From contig JAFWDK010000010.1 in NCBI GenBank assembly GCA_017513085.1, positions 310,001-374,000 of the forward strand: DNA of 64,000 nucleotides, written 5' to 3'. Positions 43,789-53,312 of the stretch are shown here, piece by piece; position 1 is the stretch's first letter; every line of letters starts with the position of its first letter. Below the pieces are notes generated by a model. It was not told where the DNA came from, made no database searches, and saw only the letters and a program-made list of their open reading frames with translations. A program made the position numbers and the translations under genes. Source of the DNA: Clostridiales bacterium. Its GTDB lineage: Bacteria; Bacillota; Clostridia; Saccharofermentanales; Saccharofermentanaceae.

Positions 43789-44700
43789 TTATTGCGGAAG
43801 CAACGACTTCACAAAGACTTCCGGATCAAAATCCACCAGATCCTCCGCACTCTCTCCTAGACCGGCCAGGAATATCGGAGCTTTTGTAGAATGAGCTACT
43901 GCGATGGCAACACCGCCTTTGGCACTTCCGTCAAGTTTGGTGATACCGATGCCGGACAGTTTTACCGCCTTACTGAACACTTCTGCCTGAATAACGGCAT
44001 TTTGACCGGTAGTCGCATCGATGATCAGTAGTGCCTGAGTATTGGCTGACGGAGCTTCTCTCTCGATCACACGGCAGATCTTGCTGAGCTCATCCATAAG
44101 ATTCTGCTTATTATGAAGTCTTCCGGCCGTATCAATGATCAGCACATCCGCTCTTTTCGCTATGGCAGAGTGAACGGCATCATAGCATACTGCAGCAGGA
44201 TCAGATCCTTCCTCATGAGAAATAACATGGGTATCTGTCATTTCACCCCAGGCAGCAAGCTGTTCGATCGCAGCCGCACGGAAAGTATCGGCAGCAGCAA
44301 GCATGACTTTCTTGCCCTGATTTTTATAACGCAGGCAAAGCTTTCCTGCAGTTGTTGTTTTACCGGTGCCGTTTACGCCCACCATAAGAATAATATTCAG
44401 ATTGTTCTCTTCGATATTCAGCGTTTTCTTTTCGCCGAGGATCTCCAGCATTTTATTGGAAACCACATTCATAACGGCTGCCTTACTATCATCGCCGGTC
44501 TTTTTGATTGAGTCCCGGACCTCATCCATGATCGCAAGACTGGCTCCGACACCACAATCCGCCTGAACAAGCAAAGCTTCCAGATCATCAAGCATATCCT
44601 CGTCGAAACGTCCCATAGATGCCGAAATCTTTGTGATTCCTTCCGCTACGAAATTTCTGGTTTTAGCCAATCCTCTTTTGAAAATATCGAAAATGCCCAT
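43789..44700 (-). CDS. ftsY: SRP receptor FtsY
   Basis: 303 residues of SRP receptor NG domain: GVNGTGKTTTAGKLC (near 109), ADTFRAAAIEQL, IIDTAGRLHNKQNL, TKLDGSAKGGVAIA and the GLGESAEDLVDFDP end. The acidic A domain of E. coli FtsY is absent, normal for Firmicutes. ATG at 44700 follows AAGGAG with 7 bp; TTG at 44703 is the alternative. It is 35 bp after smc. Confidence 0.97.
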   Translation of the reverse strand: MGIFDIFKRGLAKTRNFVAEGITKISASMGRFDEDMLDDLEALLVQADCGVGASLAIMDEVRDSIKKTGDDSKAAVMNVVSNKMLEILGEKKTLNIEENNLNIILMVGVNGTGKTTTAGKLCLRYKNQGKKVMLAAADTFRAAAIEQLAAWGEMTDTHVISHEEGSDPAAVCYDAVHSAIAKRADVLIIDTAGRLHNKQNLMDELSKICRVIEREAPSANTQALLIIDATTGQNAVIQAEVFSKAVKLSGIGITKLDGSAKGGVAIAVAHSTKAPIFLAGLGESAEDLVDFDPEVFVKSLLPQ

Positions 44701-44735
44701 CAATGTTCTCCTTATCTTCTCTTATTCATTTCCTG

Positions 44736-47700
44736 TCAAACGTCACTCAATCGCATGGACAGGATCTTCGAAATACCTCTTTCCTGCATGGTTACACCAT
44801 ACATACGGTCACAGGCTTCCATCGTTCCTTTTCTGTGTGTAACCAGAATAAACTGGGACTTCACACAGTATCTTCTTACAAAATCCGTAAAACGGTTAAC
44901 ATTTGCATCATCGAGTGCAGCCTCAACCTCATCAAGAACACAGAATGGAGACGGACGAAGCTGTAGTATTGCAAAAAGAAGCGCAATCGCCGTCAGGCAA
45001 CGTTCACCACCGGACAGCAGAGACAAACTCTGCAGTTTCTTTCCCGGAGGCTGGGCCTGAATATCGATACCGCAATTCAAAACATCCTCCTGATTCTCCA
45101 AAAGGATCTGTGCGGTACCGCCATTAAACAGATCCGAGAAAACGGTTTTGAAATTCTCATTGATCTGCTCGAAATGCGTCATAAACTGTTGTTTCATCTC
45201 ATTAATAAGATCTTCGATAACTTTTTGCAGGTCTGCTTTGGCTTTTTCAATATCATCTCTTTGAGCGCACATGAATTCATAACGCTCGCCGACTTTCTGA
45301 TACTCTTCGATCGCTTCGATATTGACCGGACCGATAGCCTTGATCTGACCTTTCAGATCATTGCACTTCTTCTGCATAACCGTCAGACTATCGATTTCCA
45401 CACGATATTCCGCTGCATTGTCGTAAGTCAACTCATGGTTTTCCCACAAGCGGTTCTTGCTTTCATCAACCTCGATCTCATAACGTTCCAGTTTACTATC
45501 CAGTTTTGCCTGTTCCGTCTGAAGCTGTGAAAGTTTTGCAGTTGCTTCGGTAACATTCTCAATGAATCCGGCAAGTTTTCCATCAAGTTCTGTTTTTTCC
45601 TGAACGATTTTCGAGATCGCCTGATCGAATTTTTCTTCTTCTTCCTTCAAGCCCTCTTTAAATTTGACCTGTTCCTCAAATTGTTTCTTTATTTCTTCTG
45701 CGTCTTTCTTCGCCTGCTCGGCTTCCTGCTTCGCGCGCTCCATATCATCTTTATTCTTCTGCTTCTCATTTTCAAACATACGAAGCATCTCGGAGATCGC
45801 ATTGACCGAACCATTCACCGTCTCAATACGCACACGCAGATCGCTGATCGAAGCACGCATTTTCTCGAGTTCCTGCTGTTCGGACGCAAACTTTTCTTCC
45901 GTGGAACTGGCCTTTTCCTTCAATTCGGCAATTTCATCTTCTCTTTCAGAAATAACCTGCTTCGCTTCTTCAAGGTCGGAAGACGAAGAAAGTTTTGAAG
46001 CAGAGATCGACTCAAGTTCTTTTTCCACCGAAGTGATACGATCCACTGTTTTCTTATAATCTTCTTCAGCCGCCTCAAAAGCACTTTCCACACGGATACG
46101 GTTGTGGGTGGAACTCTGGAGTTTTTCCTCCAACTGCATCTGCTCTCTGGCAAGATCTTTGATCTGAAGATCGAAATCCTGCTTCTGCGCTTCCATTTTC
46201 GCTATTTCACGTTCCAAAGCCGCATAGCTCTTACGGAACTCATCGAGTTCCCTTGCACGGCTTAAGAGATTTGCACCCTTTTTATTTATGCTACCACCGG
46301 TGAGAGATCCGCCCGGATTCACGACATCACCGGAGAGCGAAACCACACGATAAGCGTACTTGGCCCGTTTGGCCATAAAAATACCGTTCTCCAAAGTATC
46401 AACAATAACGATACGTCCCAAAAGATTCTCGATAATATCCCGAAGATCCGAACGCGTCTCCACCAGATCCGAAGCCAGGCCGATATAACCGCGCGCGTTT
46501 TTTGCATCCCGCAGATAGTTTTCTTCAAGATTTCTAGGACGGATCGAGTCTATAGGCAGGAATGTAACACGTCCCAGACGCTTTTCCTTCAAATGATCGA
46601 TCAGCATCGACGCATCTTTGTCATTTTGCGTAACTACATTATGCATAGCCTGGCCCAGAGCAATCTCGATGGCTGTCTCATATTCTTTGTCAACTTTGAT
46701 CAACTCACCCAAGACACCGATCACAAGTTTCGAAAGACTCGGGATCTGATCCGTGCTCGTAAGGAGTCTACGAACCGACTCCTGATAACCTTCACGGCTC
46801 TTTTCAAGGTTTTCCATCGTTTTAATGCTGAACGCACAATTCGACAGCAATCTTTGCTTCGCGTCAAGATCTGAAGAGAACTTATCAGCTTCTTTTCGTT
46901 TCTGCGCAACTTCGATCTGCTTTTCCGAAAGCGAAGACGCCAGTTCCGCAGCATCGGTAAGTGCTTTTTTCAGTTCTTCATCAGCTTCATTACGCTTCTT
47001 CAGAGCAAGATCTCTTTCTGAGATCATCAGCATACGGTCTTCAGACAAAGATTTGATTCTGGCTTCTTTTACCATCATATCTCCGGAAAGTCCGGAAACA
47101 GTCTCTCTTGCTTCGAATAGTTCTTCAGTAAGAAGCTCGATCTTTTTACGTAATTCAGTCTGCTTAGCCTGATTTCCTGACATTTTATCCAGCAACGCTT
47201 TATGCGAACTCTCAACCGCATTCAGTTCATTGGTCAAATTGGTCTTATCCAGCTCAAGACTCGCTATCTTGTTCTGATTCTCGCTGATCTCTTTATCCAA
47301 GCGCTCGATTTCGTCGGTATGTTCCACATCAGAACCTTCCACAGCCTTAATACGGGCCTGAAGATGATCATAACGTTCCTTAAAGATCACCATCTGATTA
47401 TTGATCTCATGGATCTTCTCTGTCAGATCAGATCTTTCCTGTCTCTTATTCTCGAGTTCTTCTTCCAGAAAAGCCGAACGCTCCGTCAATGCGCGATTCT
47501 CTGAACGGATCTTCATAACAAGATCCTGCTGATCTTCAACGGCCTTATTCAGACTCGCCCGTTCATCACTGCTGGCATCCAGAAATGCCTTATTCCGATC
47601 GATAAGATGCAGAAGCACTGCAATATCGTTTTTTTTCCATTCTTCATACAGCTGATGATATTTTTTCGCTTTTTCCGCCTGCTCAGCCAAAGGCCCGATC

Positions 47701-48302
47701 TGGTTTGATAACTCATCCAAAATATCATTGATACGAACAAGATTTTGCTCCGCAGAATTCAGTTTTCTCTCGGCTTCGTCTTTTCTGGTCTTAAATTTCA
47801 CGATGCCGGAAGCCTCTTCCAGTACTTTACGACGATCTTCGGACTTTGTGGATAGAATATCATCCACTCGGCCCTGGCCAATGATGGAATAACCGTCTTT
47901 ACCTAAGCCGGTGTCCATAAACAGTTGTTGAATATCCTTCATGCGGCAGTTCACATGATTGATCTGATACTCGCTCTCGCCGGAACGATAAAGCCTTCTT
48001 GTGACCTGAACTTCATAATACTCTATAGGAAGAAGTCCGTCCGAATTGTCCAGAGTCATGGAAACCTCGGCAAAATTCATGGCACGACGGGACTGGGTAC
48101 CATTGAAGATCACGTCCTCCATCTTGGCGCCACGAAGAGTTTTTACGCTTTGCTCACCAAGAACCCAGCGGATCGCATCAGTAACATTACTCTTACCGCT
48201 TCCGTTAGGTCCTACGATAGCCGTCATTCCTTTATCAAACTCAATAAGAGTTGCTTCCGGAAATGACTTAAAGCCTTGGATTTCCAGTTTCTTAAGATGC
48301 AT
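44736..48302 (-). CDS. smc: Chromosome partition protein SMC
   Basis: 1188 residues. Head Walker A GPNGSGKSNVTDAIRW (near 32), long coiled coils (about 170-500 and 680-1010), hinge (about 505-675, with FLPIDSIRPR and VVSLSGDVVNPGGSLTGGS), and the C-terminal head with LSLLSGGERCLTAIALLFAI and CVLDEVEAALDDANVNRF. SMC condenses and organises chromosomes with ScpA/ScpB, which are not in the window. The gene order rnc-smc-ftsY is the standard Firmicutes one. Confidence 0.98.
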   Translation of the reverse strand: MHLKKLEIQGFKSFPEATLIEFDKGMTAIVGPNGSGKSNVTDAIRWVLGEQSVKTLRGAKMEDVIFNGTQSRRAMNFAEVSMTLDNSDGLLPIEYYEVQVTRRLYRSGESEYQINHVNCRMKDIQQLFMDTGLGKDGYSIIGQGRVDDILSTKSEDRRKVLEEASGIVKFKTRKDEAERKLNSAEQNLVRINDILDELSNQIGPLAEQAEKAKKYHQLYEEWKKNDIAVLLHLIDRNKAFLDASSDERASLNKAVEDQQDLVMKIRSENRALTERSAFLEEELENKRQERSDLTEKIHEINNQMVIFKERYDHLQARIKAVEGSDVEHTDEIERLDKEISENQNKIASLELDKTNLTNELNAVESSHKALLDKMSGNQAKQTELRKKIELLTEELFEARETVSGLSGDMMVKEARIKSLSEDRMLMISERDLALKKRNEADEELKKALTDAAELASSLSEKQIEVAQKRKEADKFSSDLDAKQRLLSNCAFSIKTMENLEKSREGYQESVRRLLTSTDQIPSLSKLVIGVLGELIKVDKEYETAIEIALGQAMHNVVTQNDKDASMLIDHLKEKRLGRVTFLPIDSIRPRNLEENYLRDAKNARGYIGLASDLVETRSDLRDIIENLLGRIVIVDTLENGIFMAKRAKYAYRVVSLSGDVVNPGGSLTGGSINKKGANLLSRARELDEFRKSYAALEREIAKMEAQKQDFDLQIKDLAREQMQLEEKLQSSTHNRIRVESAFEAAEEDYKKTVDRITSVEKELESISASKLSSSSDLEEAKQVISEREDEIAELKEKASSTEEKFASEQQELEKMRASISDLRVRIETVNGSVNAISEMLRMFENEKQKNKDDMERAKQEAEQAKKDAEEIKKQFEEQVKFKEGLKEEEEKFDQAISKIVQEKTELDGKLAGFIENVTEATAKLSQLQTEQAKLDSKLERYEIEVDESKNRLWENHELTYDNAAEYRVEIDSLTVMQKKCNDLKGQIKAIGPVNIEAIEEYQKVGERYEFMCAQRDDIEKAKADLQKVIEDLINEMKQQFMTHFEQINENFKTVFSDLFNGGTAQILLENQEDVLNCGIDIQAQPPGKKLQSLSLLSGGERCLTAIALLFAILQLRPSPFCVLDEVEAALDDANVNRFTDFVRRYCVKSQFILVTHRKGTMEACDRMYGVTMQERGISKILSMRLSDV

Positions 48303-48367
48303 CTATGCTCCTAGTAAATATCATTAGGTATAAATTATAACATAAGCACGCAAGAAGTTATCCCGCA

Positions 48368-49075
48368 TTATGCTTTCCAAATCTCCAGAGCCAGCCTCGA
48401 AGCATCCTGCTCAGCCTGTTTCTTGCTTCTTCCCTTAGCCCGAACGATTTCCTCACCATCGATCAGGACCGCTACCTCAAAGATATGGTCATGAACAGGG
48501 CCTTCTTCATTCACCACCTCAAAAAACACCTGATGGTTGGAATGCTTGGTTTGTGCTTTTTCTAAAAGGCGGCTCTTATAGTCAAAGATCAGTTCACCCT
48601 TAACAGCAAGATCCACATACTGATTTAACAGGAACAGAATAACCCGCTTAGCATGATCAAATCCACCATCCAGGTAGATCGCTGCAAACAAGGATTCCAT
48701 GGTATCCGCGAGTGTCGATGGTTTGTCACGGCCACCCGTTCCCTCTTCTCCTTTACCGAGTAACAGGAGTTGTCCGACCTGAAGCTGATTGGCAACTTCC
48801 GCCAGTGTTTTCTCACAAACCACGAGCGCCCGTGTTTTGGAAAGCTTTCCTTCATCCCACTGAGGTTTTCTGTTATAGATTTCCTCACCAATAATGAAAT
48901 CAAGGATGGCATCCCCGAGAAATTCGAGTCTTTGATTGGAGACGATCCCCATTTTCCGATGCTCATACGAATATGTGGAATGCGTAAGTGCCAGTAAAAG
49001 ATACTGTTTATCAGAGAATGAGTATTGAAGTTTTTCTTCTAAACCCGCATGAAGCGGTATATATTCCCGTTCCAT
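48368..49075 (-). CDS. rnc: Ribonuclease III
   Basis: Cuts double-stranded RNA, including rRNA precursors. 235 residues: catalytic signature NQRLEFLGDAILDFIIGE, the acidic residues in DTMESLFAAIYLDGG, and a C-terminal dsRNA-binding domain (about 160-232; KAQTKHSNHQVFFEVV, GRSKKQAEQDASRLAL). GGAGGAGGTT precedes the ATG. Confidence 0.96.
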   Translation of the reverse strand: MEREYIPLHAGLEEKLQYSFSDKQYLLLALTHSTYSYEHRKMGIVSNQRLEFLGDAILDFIIGEEIYNRKPQWDEGKLSKTRALVVCEKTLAEVANQLQVGQLLLLGKGEEGTGGRDKPSTLADTMESLFAAIYLDGGFDHAKRVILFLLNQYVDLAVKGELIFDYKSRLLEKAQTKHSNHQVFFEVVNEEGPVHDHIFEVAVLIDGEEIVRAKGRSKKQAEQDASRLALEIWKA

Positions 49076-49112
49076 AACCTCCTCCTGCTCAGATTATTTT
49101 CTATTAGTATAC

Positions 49113-49155
49113 AGAGAAAAAAGAAATGCTTCAAATGATTTCTCATTTGAAGCAT
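49113..49155 (-). terminator. Terminator of acpP
   Basis: ATGCTTCAAAT (49126-49136) and its exact complement (49145-49155) form an 11 bp stem; on the minus strand TTCTTTTTTCTC follows. Confidence 0.8.
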
Positions 49156-49180
49156 CTTGAAAAGCTTAGTTATCGAATGA

Positions 49181-49420
49181 TTACATCTTACCCTTGATGA
49201 ACTCAACAGCGTCTCCTACTGTCTTGATACGCTCAGCTTCCTCATCAGGAATGGAAATGTTGAACTCCTGCTCCATAGCCATAACCAGCTCAACCATATC
49301 GAGAGAATCTGCATTCAGATCATCTACGAACAAAGAATCCATTTGAACACTATCTTCAGAAACATTCAATTGATCAACAAGAATAGATTTAACACTCTCA
49401 AAAACCGAATCAGATGACAT
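49181..49420 (-). CDS. acpP: Acyl carrier protein
   Basis: 79 residues; phosphopantetheine serine in [16 protein letters not shown], with the usual acidic helices. ATG at 49420 is 8 bp after AGGAGG; a longer frame to 49447 includes that site. acpP lies just ahead of rnc, as in most Firmicutes, and has its own promoter and terminator. Confidence 0.96.
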   Translation of the reverse strand: MSSDSVFESVKSILVDQLNVSEDSVQMDSLFVDDLNADSLDMVELVMAMEQEFNISIPDEEAERIKTVGDAVEFIKGKM

Positions 49421-49465
49421 ATTTATAACCTCCTGTATAAATTGCATTTAGCAATCTCATATATG

Positions 49466-49494
49466 TTTTTAATTGAATATCATTAAAATGTCAA
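49466..49494 (-). promoter_or_regulatory. acpP promoter
   Basis: Perfect TTGACA (49489-49494), 17 bp, TAAAAA (49466-49471) on the minus strand. An ATTGC/GCAAT stem is possible in the leader. Confidence 0.5.
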
Positions 49495-49552
49495 TACACT
49501 AAATCAATAAATTTGGGAAAATATTTTGAATTTCAAACAATTTGTAAAAGAA

Positions 49553-50182
49553 TCACTCATTTTCTTTGAAATACTTGAGATTCTTTAGCAAATAATCCAT
49601 ACCGGAGATGACTGTCATCAGAACACTGATAAGGAAAAGAATGTTGCCGATAAGCTGGACTCCATCTACGATTCCTGTGTAAGAAAGATCGGAAAACATG
49701 GCATGAAGGATCTTGATCAACAGAGTTTCAAACATAAGATACGTAATAGCGATCATCTGAGTAACCGTTTTGATCTTTCCGATCATCTTAGCGGCCATGA
49801 CCACGCCCTTTGCGCTGGCAAGCATACGGATGCCGGTAACAGCAAACTCGCGTAATACGATAATGCATACCCACACCGAAGAAATACGATCCAGGTCTAC
49901 AAGGGCGATCAGCACGGAAATGACAAGCATCTTATCCGCCAGAGAATCTAAGAACTTACCCAGATTAGTAATAAGATTATACTTTCTGGCAATCTTTCCA
50001 TCGGCCAGATCAGTAAGCGAAGCCACAACAAAGAGACATGCCGCAACGATCATGCCATATTCGCTGATAAATGAATTCCAACCTTCAGGACAAATCGAAC
50101 CAATATGGATCGGAAGCATGAACAGAAGAATCAGCGGAACTAAAAGTATCCTTGTGAGAGATAGTTTATTCGGCAAATTCAT
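49553..50182 (-). CDS. pgsA: CDP-diacylglycerol-glycerol-3-phosphate 3-phosphatidyltransferase
   Basis: Makes phosphatidylglycerol phosphate in the membrane. 209 residues, about five spans, with the CDP-alcohol transferase motif D-x2-D-G-x2-A-R-x8-G-x3-D-x3-D in DLADGKIARKYNLITNLGKF and LDSLADK. The start overlaps the rimO 3' end by 17 bp, so the two are coupled. Confidence 0.95.
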   Translation of the reverse strand: MNLPNKLSLTRILLVPLILLFMLPIHIGSICPEGWNSFISEYGMIVAACLFVVASLTDLADGKIARKYNLITNLGKFLDSLADKMLVISVLIALVDLDRISSVWVCIIVLREFAVTGIRMLASAKGVVMAAKMIGKIKTVTQMIAITYLMFETLLIKILHAMFSDLSYTGIVDGVQLIGNILFLISVLMTVISGMDYLLKNLKYFKENE

Positions 50183-51527
50183 CTTCTGTTACTCCTGTTA
50201 ATTCATAAGGCGTACAATCCACTATCTTGACCGACACAATGTCACCGATCTGAAGCGGACGTTCTGTTGATACAACATAGATGACCGGATCGATCTCCGG
50301 CGCCTCCATATAACTACGCCCCATGTAGAATATACCATCATCGGAGATAGAATCAATAGTGACTTTATAGAATTTTCCGATGCGCTGCTCATTATAATGT
50401 AGTGAAATTTCCTGTTGAAGCTCCATAACACGGGCATATCGACGCTCAGAAACATCTTTGTGTACTCTTGGATGCATATTGAAACCAAGAGTATTCTCTT
50501 CCGGAGAATAGATAAAACATCCCAGACATTGGAATTTCCATTTTTGCAGGTTCTTCAGCAAGTTTTCAAACTGCGCCTGTTTTTCTCCTGGAAAGCCAAC
50601 CATGACAGTAGAACGGATAACGATATCCGGAACGGCACTTCTCAGTTTATCGAGTGTTTTCGTAATCGACGAAACAGTATCTTTTCTCCTCATTTTCTTG
50701 AGGATCTCATCATCGCCGTGCTGAACAGGAATATCCAGATAATGAAGGACTTTCGGATTTGTTGCGATCTCATTGATCAGATCATCGGTAATGCCGTTAA
50801 TATAGGCATACATAATGCGAATCGATTCAATACCTTCAATGCAGGAAAGCTTTGACAGAAGCTCAGATAAGCACTTCTTACCATAAAGATCCTTTCCGTA
50901 ATTAGTCGTATCCTGAGCCGCCAGAATAATTTCTTTAAAACCAAGAGCAGCCAGATGCTTTGCTTCTTCCAGAATATCTTCCATCTTTCTGGAAATGTAT
51001 TTACCACGGATCCCTGGAATCGCGCAAAAAGCACAACCGTTCGAACAGCCCTCGGCAATCTTGAGCCAGGCATAGGACTTGGTAGTCACAACACGCTCTG
51101 TCTGCATGTGAGAAAGGCTTCCCGGTTTGTCCATATATGACATCCATTCCAATCGATCTTTAGAAAACAAAGAACCGACGACCTTACTAATGTCCTGATA
51201 ATGCGCAGTTCCGATAACGGCATCTACTTCAGGAAGGCTCTTCTTGATTTGTTCAGGATATCTTTGTGAAAGGCAACCGGCCACTACAATATAGGAGAGT
51301 TTTCCTTGAGGCTTCTTGTAAGAAGCCACTTCCAGGATCGTATCGATAGCTTCCTTCTTAGCGCTCTCAATAAATCCACAAGTATTAATGATGACACAAT
51401 CAGCCTTTGTAATGTCATCCGTCATCTTGTAGCCGTCGTTCATCAGGATAGTCGTCATACATTCCGTATCCACGAGATTCTTTGAACAGCCTAAAGAAAT
51501 CATCGATATATAGCGATCTTTACTCAT
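50166..51527 (-). CDS. rimO: Ribosomal protein S12 methylthiotransferase RimO
   Basis: Methylthiolates Asp of ribosomal protein S12. 453 residues: UPF0004 cysteines in SLGCSKNLVDTE, INTCGFIESAKKEAID and VAGCLSQRY, radical-SAM motif in EGCSNGCAFCAIP (CxxxCxxC), and a TRAM domain at the end. SLGCSKN separates RimO from MiaB. ATG at 51527 has only a weak GGTGAG site; ATG at 51545 would add 6 residues and has none. Confidence 0.96.
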   Translation of the reverse strand: MSKDRYISMISLGCSKNLVDTECMTTILMNDGYKMTDDITKADCVIINTCGFIESAKKEAIDTILEVASYKKPQGKLSYIVVAGCLSQRYPEQIKKSLPEVDAVIGTAHYQDISKVVGSLFSKDRLEWMSYMDKPGSLSHMQTERVVTTKSYAWLKIAEGCSNGCAFCAIPGIRGKYISRKMEDILEEAKHLAALGFKEIILAAQDTTNYGKDLYGKKCLSELLSKLSCIEGIESIRIMYAYINGITDDLINEIATNPKVLHYLDIPVQHGDDEILKKMRRKDTVSSITKTLDKLRSAVPDIVIRSTVMVGFPGEKQAQFENLLKNLQKWKFQCLGCFIYSPEENTLGFNMHPRVHKDVSERRYARVMELQQEISLHYNEQRIGKFYKVTIDSISDDGIFYMGRSYMEAPEIDPVIYVVSTERPLQIGDIVSVKIVDCTPYELTGVTEDEFAE

Positions 51528-51557
51528 ATACTCACCATAAAACAAAAGAATTACATG

Positions 51558-52043
51558 TTATTCTACATCATGAATGAGTTTTCTGAAAGATGCAACCGCC
51601 AAGGACGTCGAATAACCTCGACTTTCCAGATAACGAACTGCCTTGGCGATTTGATTACGAACTTCACGCGGGTCATCAGAAAAAGAGTCAACAGGGAAAC
51701 GATCACGGATCACTTCCATGATCGTCTCTTCATCGTTGACATCTTCCTCATCAAAGACTTGCTCGATCAGTTGTCTGGAAACACCTGCTTCTTCCAATCG
51801 CGCAAACAATTTCATCCGACTCTCGGATTTAGCACCGGATCTTTGTCTGATGATCTTTCGCGCGACCTTTCTGTCATCAACGTATCCGTCTTCGATCAAT
51901 TGATCAACAACTTCCCGAACCAATTCACGATCAAATCCGAGATTCTGAAGATACTCCGTCGTTTTACCGGACGAAGAAACAGACAGACCTATATGCTTAA
52001 TAGCTTTGTTTCGAGCTTCACTATACTTTACGGCATCATCCAT
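51558..52043 (-). CDS. recX: RecA regulatory protein RecX
   Basis: 161 residues of three-helix repeats: TTEYLQNLGFDRELVREVVD, LIEDGYVDDRKVARKIIRQR, LEEAGVSRQLIEQVF and AVRYLESRGYSTSLAVASFR. RecX limits RecA filaments. It starts 2 bp after recA, so both respond to SOS induction. Confidence 0.94.
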   Translation of the reverse strand: MDDAVKYSEARNKAIKHIGLSVSSSGKTTEYLQNLGFDRELVREVVDQLIEDGYVDDRKVARKIIRQRSGAKSESRMKLFARLEEAGVSRQLIEQVFDEEDVNDEETIMEVIRDRFPVDSFSDDPREVRNQIAKAVRYLESRGYSTSLAVASFRKLIHDVE

Positions 52044-52045
52044 GA

Positions 52046-53155
52046 TCAGATATCAATACCGAGAACATCGTCATCGAGCTGCGTATCATCTTCGATAGCT
52101 GCAGGAACTTCTTCCTGGTTCACGCCACCGAGAGATGCACGGATCTTCTCTTCGATTTCATCCCGAACTTCAGGATGTTCCTTAAGATAAGTCTTGGCAT
52201 TATCTTTTCCCTGACCGATTTTCTGACCCTGATAAGCAAACCAGGAACCACTCTTCTCGATAATATCTTTATCAACAGCCAAATCAATAATGCAACCTTC
52301 TTTGGAAATACCTTCGCCATACATAATGTCGAATTCGGCTTCACGGAAAGGCGGAGCAACTTTGTTCTTAACAACTTTGACACGCGTATGGTTACCGATC
52401 ACTTCGCCGCCATTACGCAAAGATTCGACTCGACGAACATCCAAACGGACAGATGAATAGAACTTCAAAGCACGTCCGCCAGGCGTGGTTTCCGGATTGC
52501 CGAACATGATTCCGACTTTTTCACGAAGCTGATTGATAAAGATACATACTGTGCTGGATTTGCTGATAATACCGGCAAGTTTACGAAGTGCCTGAGACAT
52601 CAATCTCGCCTGAAGACCGACATGAGAATCGCCCATTTCACCGTCAATTTCTGCTTTCGGAACAAGTGCAGCGACAGAGTCGATAACAATTACATCCACC
52701 GCACCGCTACGAACAAGAGCTTCAGTAATTTCCAGAGCCTGCTCTCCTGTATCCGGCTGGGAAACGATCAATTCATCGATATTTACACCGATCTTTCCTG
52801 CATAAACAGGATCAAGAGCATGCTCAGCATCAATAAATGCAGCAGTACCGCCCTGTTTCTGGGATTCCGCAACAACGTGAAGCGCTACAGTTGTCTTACC
52901 GGAAGACTCAGGTCCATAGATCTCAATGATTCTTCCCTTCGGAAGACCACCTACGCCAAGAGCCAGATCCAATGTCAATGCTCCGGTCGGCACAGCATCT
53001 ACAACCATGCTTGCCTGCTCACCCAATCGCATAACGGCACCCTTACCGAATTGTTTTTCTATCTGCAATAATGCAGCGTCCAAAGCCTTGGTACGCTCAC
53101 TGTCTGTCTTCTTTGATACATCCTGCTGAGATTTGTTGGAATCTTTCTTAGCCAT
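52046..53155 (-). CDS. recA: Recombinase RecA
   Basis: 369 residues: N-terminal helix, Walker [59 protein letters not shown] and the acidic C-terminus typical of RecA. Drives homologous recombination and LexA self-cleavage. GGGAGG precedes the ATG. It has a SOS-box promoter and is followed by recX. Upstream of it, murJ sits between recA and cinA. Confidence 0.98.
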   Translation of the reverse strand: MAKKDSNKSQQDVSKKTDSERTKALDAALLQIEKQFGKGAVMRLGEQASMVVDAVPTGALTLDLALGVGGLPKGRIIEIYGPESSGKTTVALHVVAESQKQGGTAAFIDAEHALDPVYAGKIGVNIDELIVSQPDTGEQALEITEALVRSGAVDVIVIDSVAALVPKAEIDGEMGDSHVGLQARLMSQALRKLAGIISKSSTVCIFINQLREKVGIMFGNPETTPGGRALKFYSSVRLDVRRVESLRNGGEVIGNHTRVKVVKNKVAPPFREAEFDIMYGEGISKEGCIIDLAVDKDIIEKSGSWFAYQGQKIGQGKDNAKTYLKEHPEVRDEIEEKIRASLGGVNQEEVPAAIEDDTQLDDDVLGIDI

Positions 53156-53171
53156 ACGCTTCCTCCCTTTA

Positions 53172-53185
53172 CGAACATTCGTTCT
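53172..53185. promoter_or_regulatory. LexA-binding site (SOS box) of recA
   Basis: CGAACATTCGTTCT matches CGAAC-N4-GTTCG except the last base. It is downstream of the -10 (53195-53200) and just ahead of the ribosome binding site. Confidence 0.88.
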
Positions 53186-53194
53186 TACGTATTA

Positions 53195-53223
53195 ATCTTA
53201 ACAATACATTACCATAACGTCAA
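53195..53223 (-). promoter_or_regulatory. recA promoter
   Basis: TTGACG (53218-53223), 17 bp, TAAGAT (53195-53200) on the minus strand. The -10 surroundings TGTTAAGATTAATA are shared with the lexA promoter. Confidence 0.7.
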
Positions 53224-53312
53224 GTGATTTTTCTTCTATTTTTCTCGACAAAAAGCGACAATTCGAGTTATTTTGCCATATATGGAACCGGTATGACAAA
53301 GAAAGGAATAAA

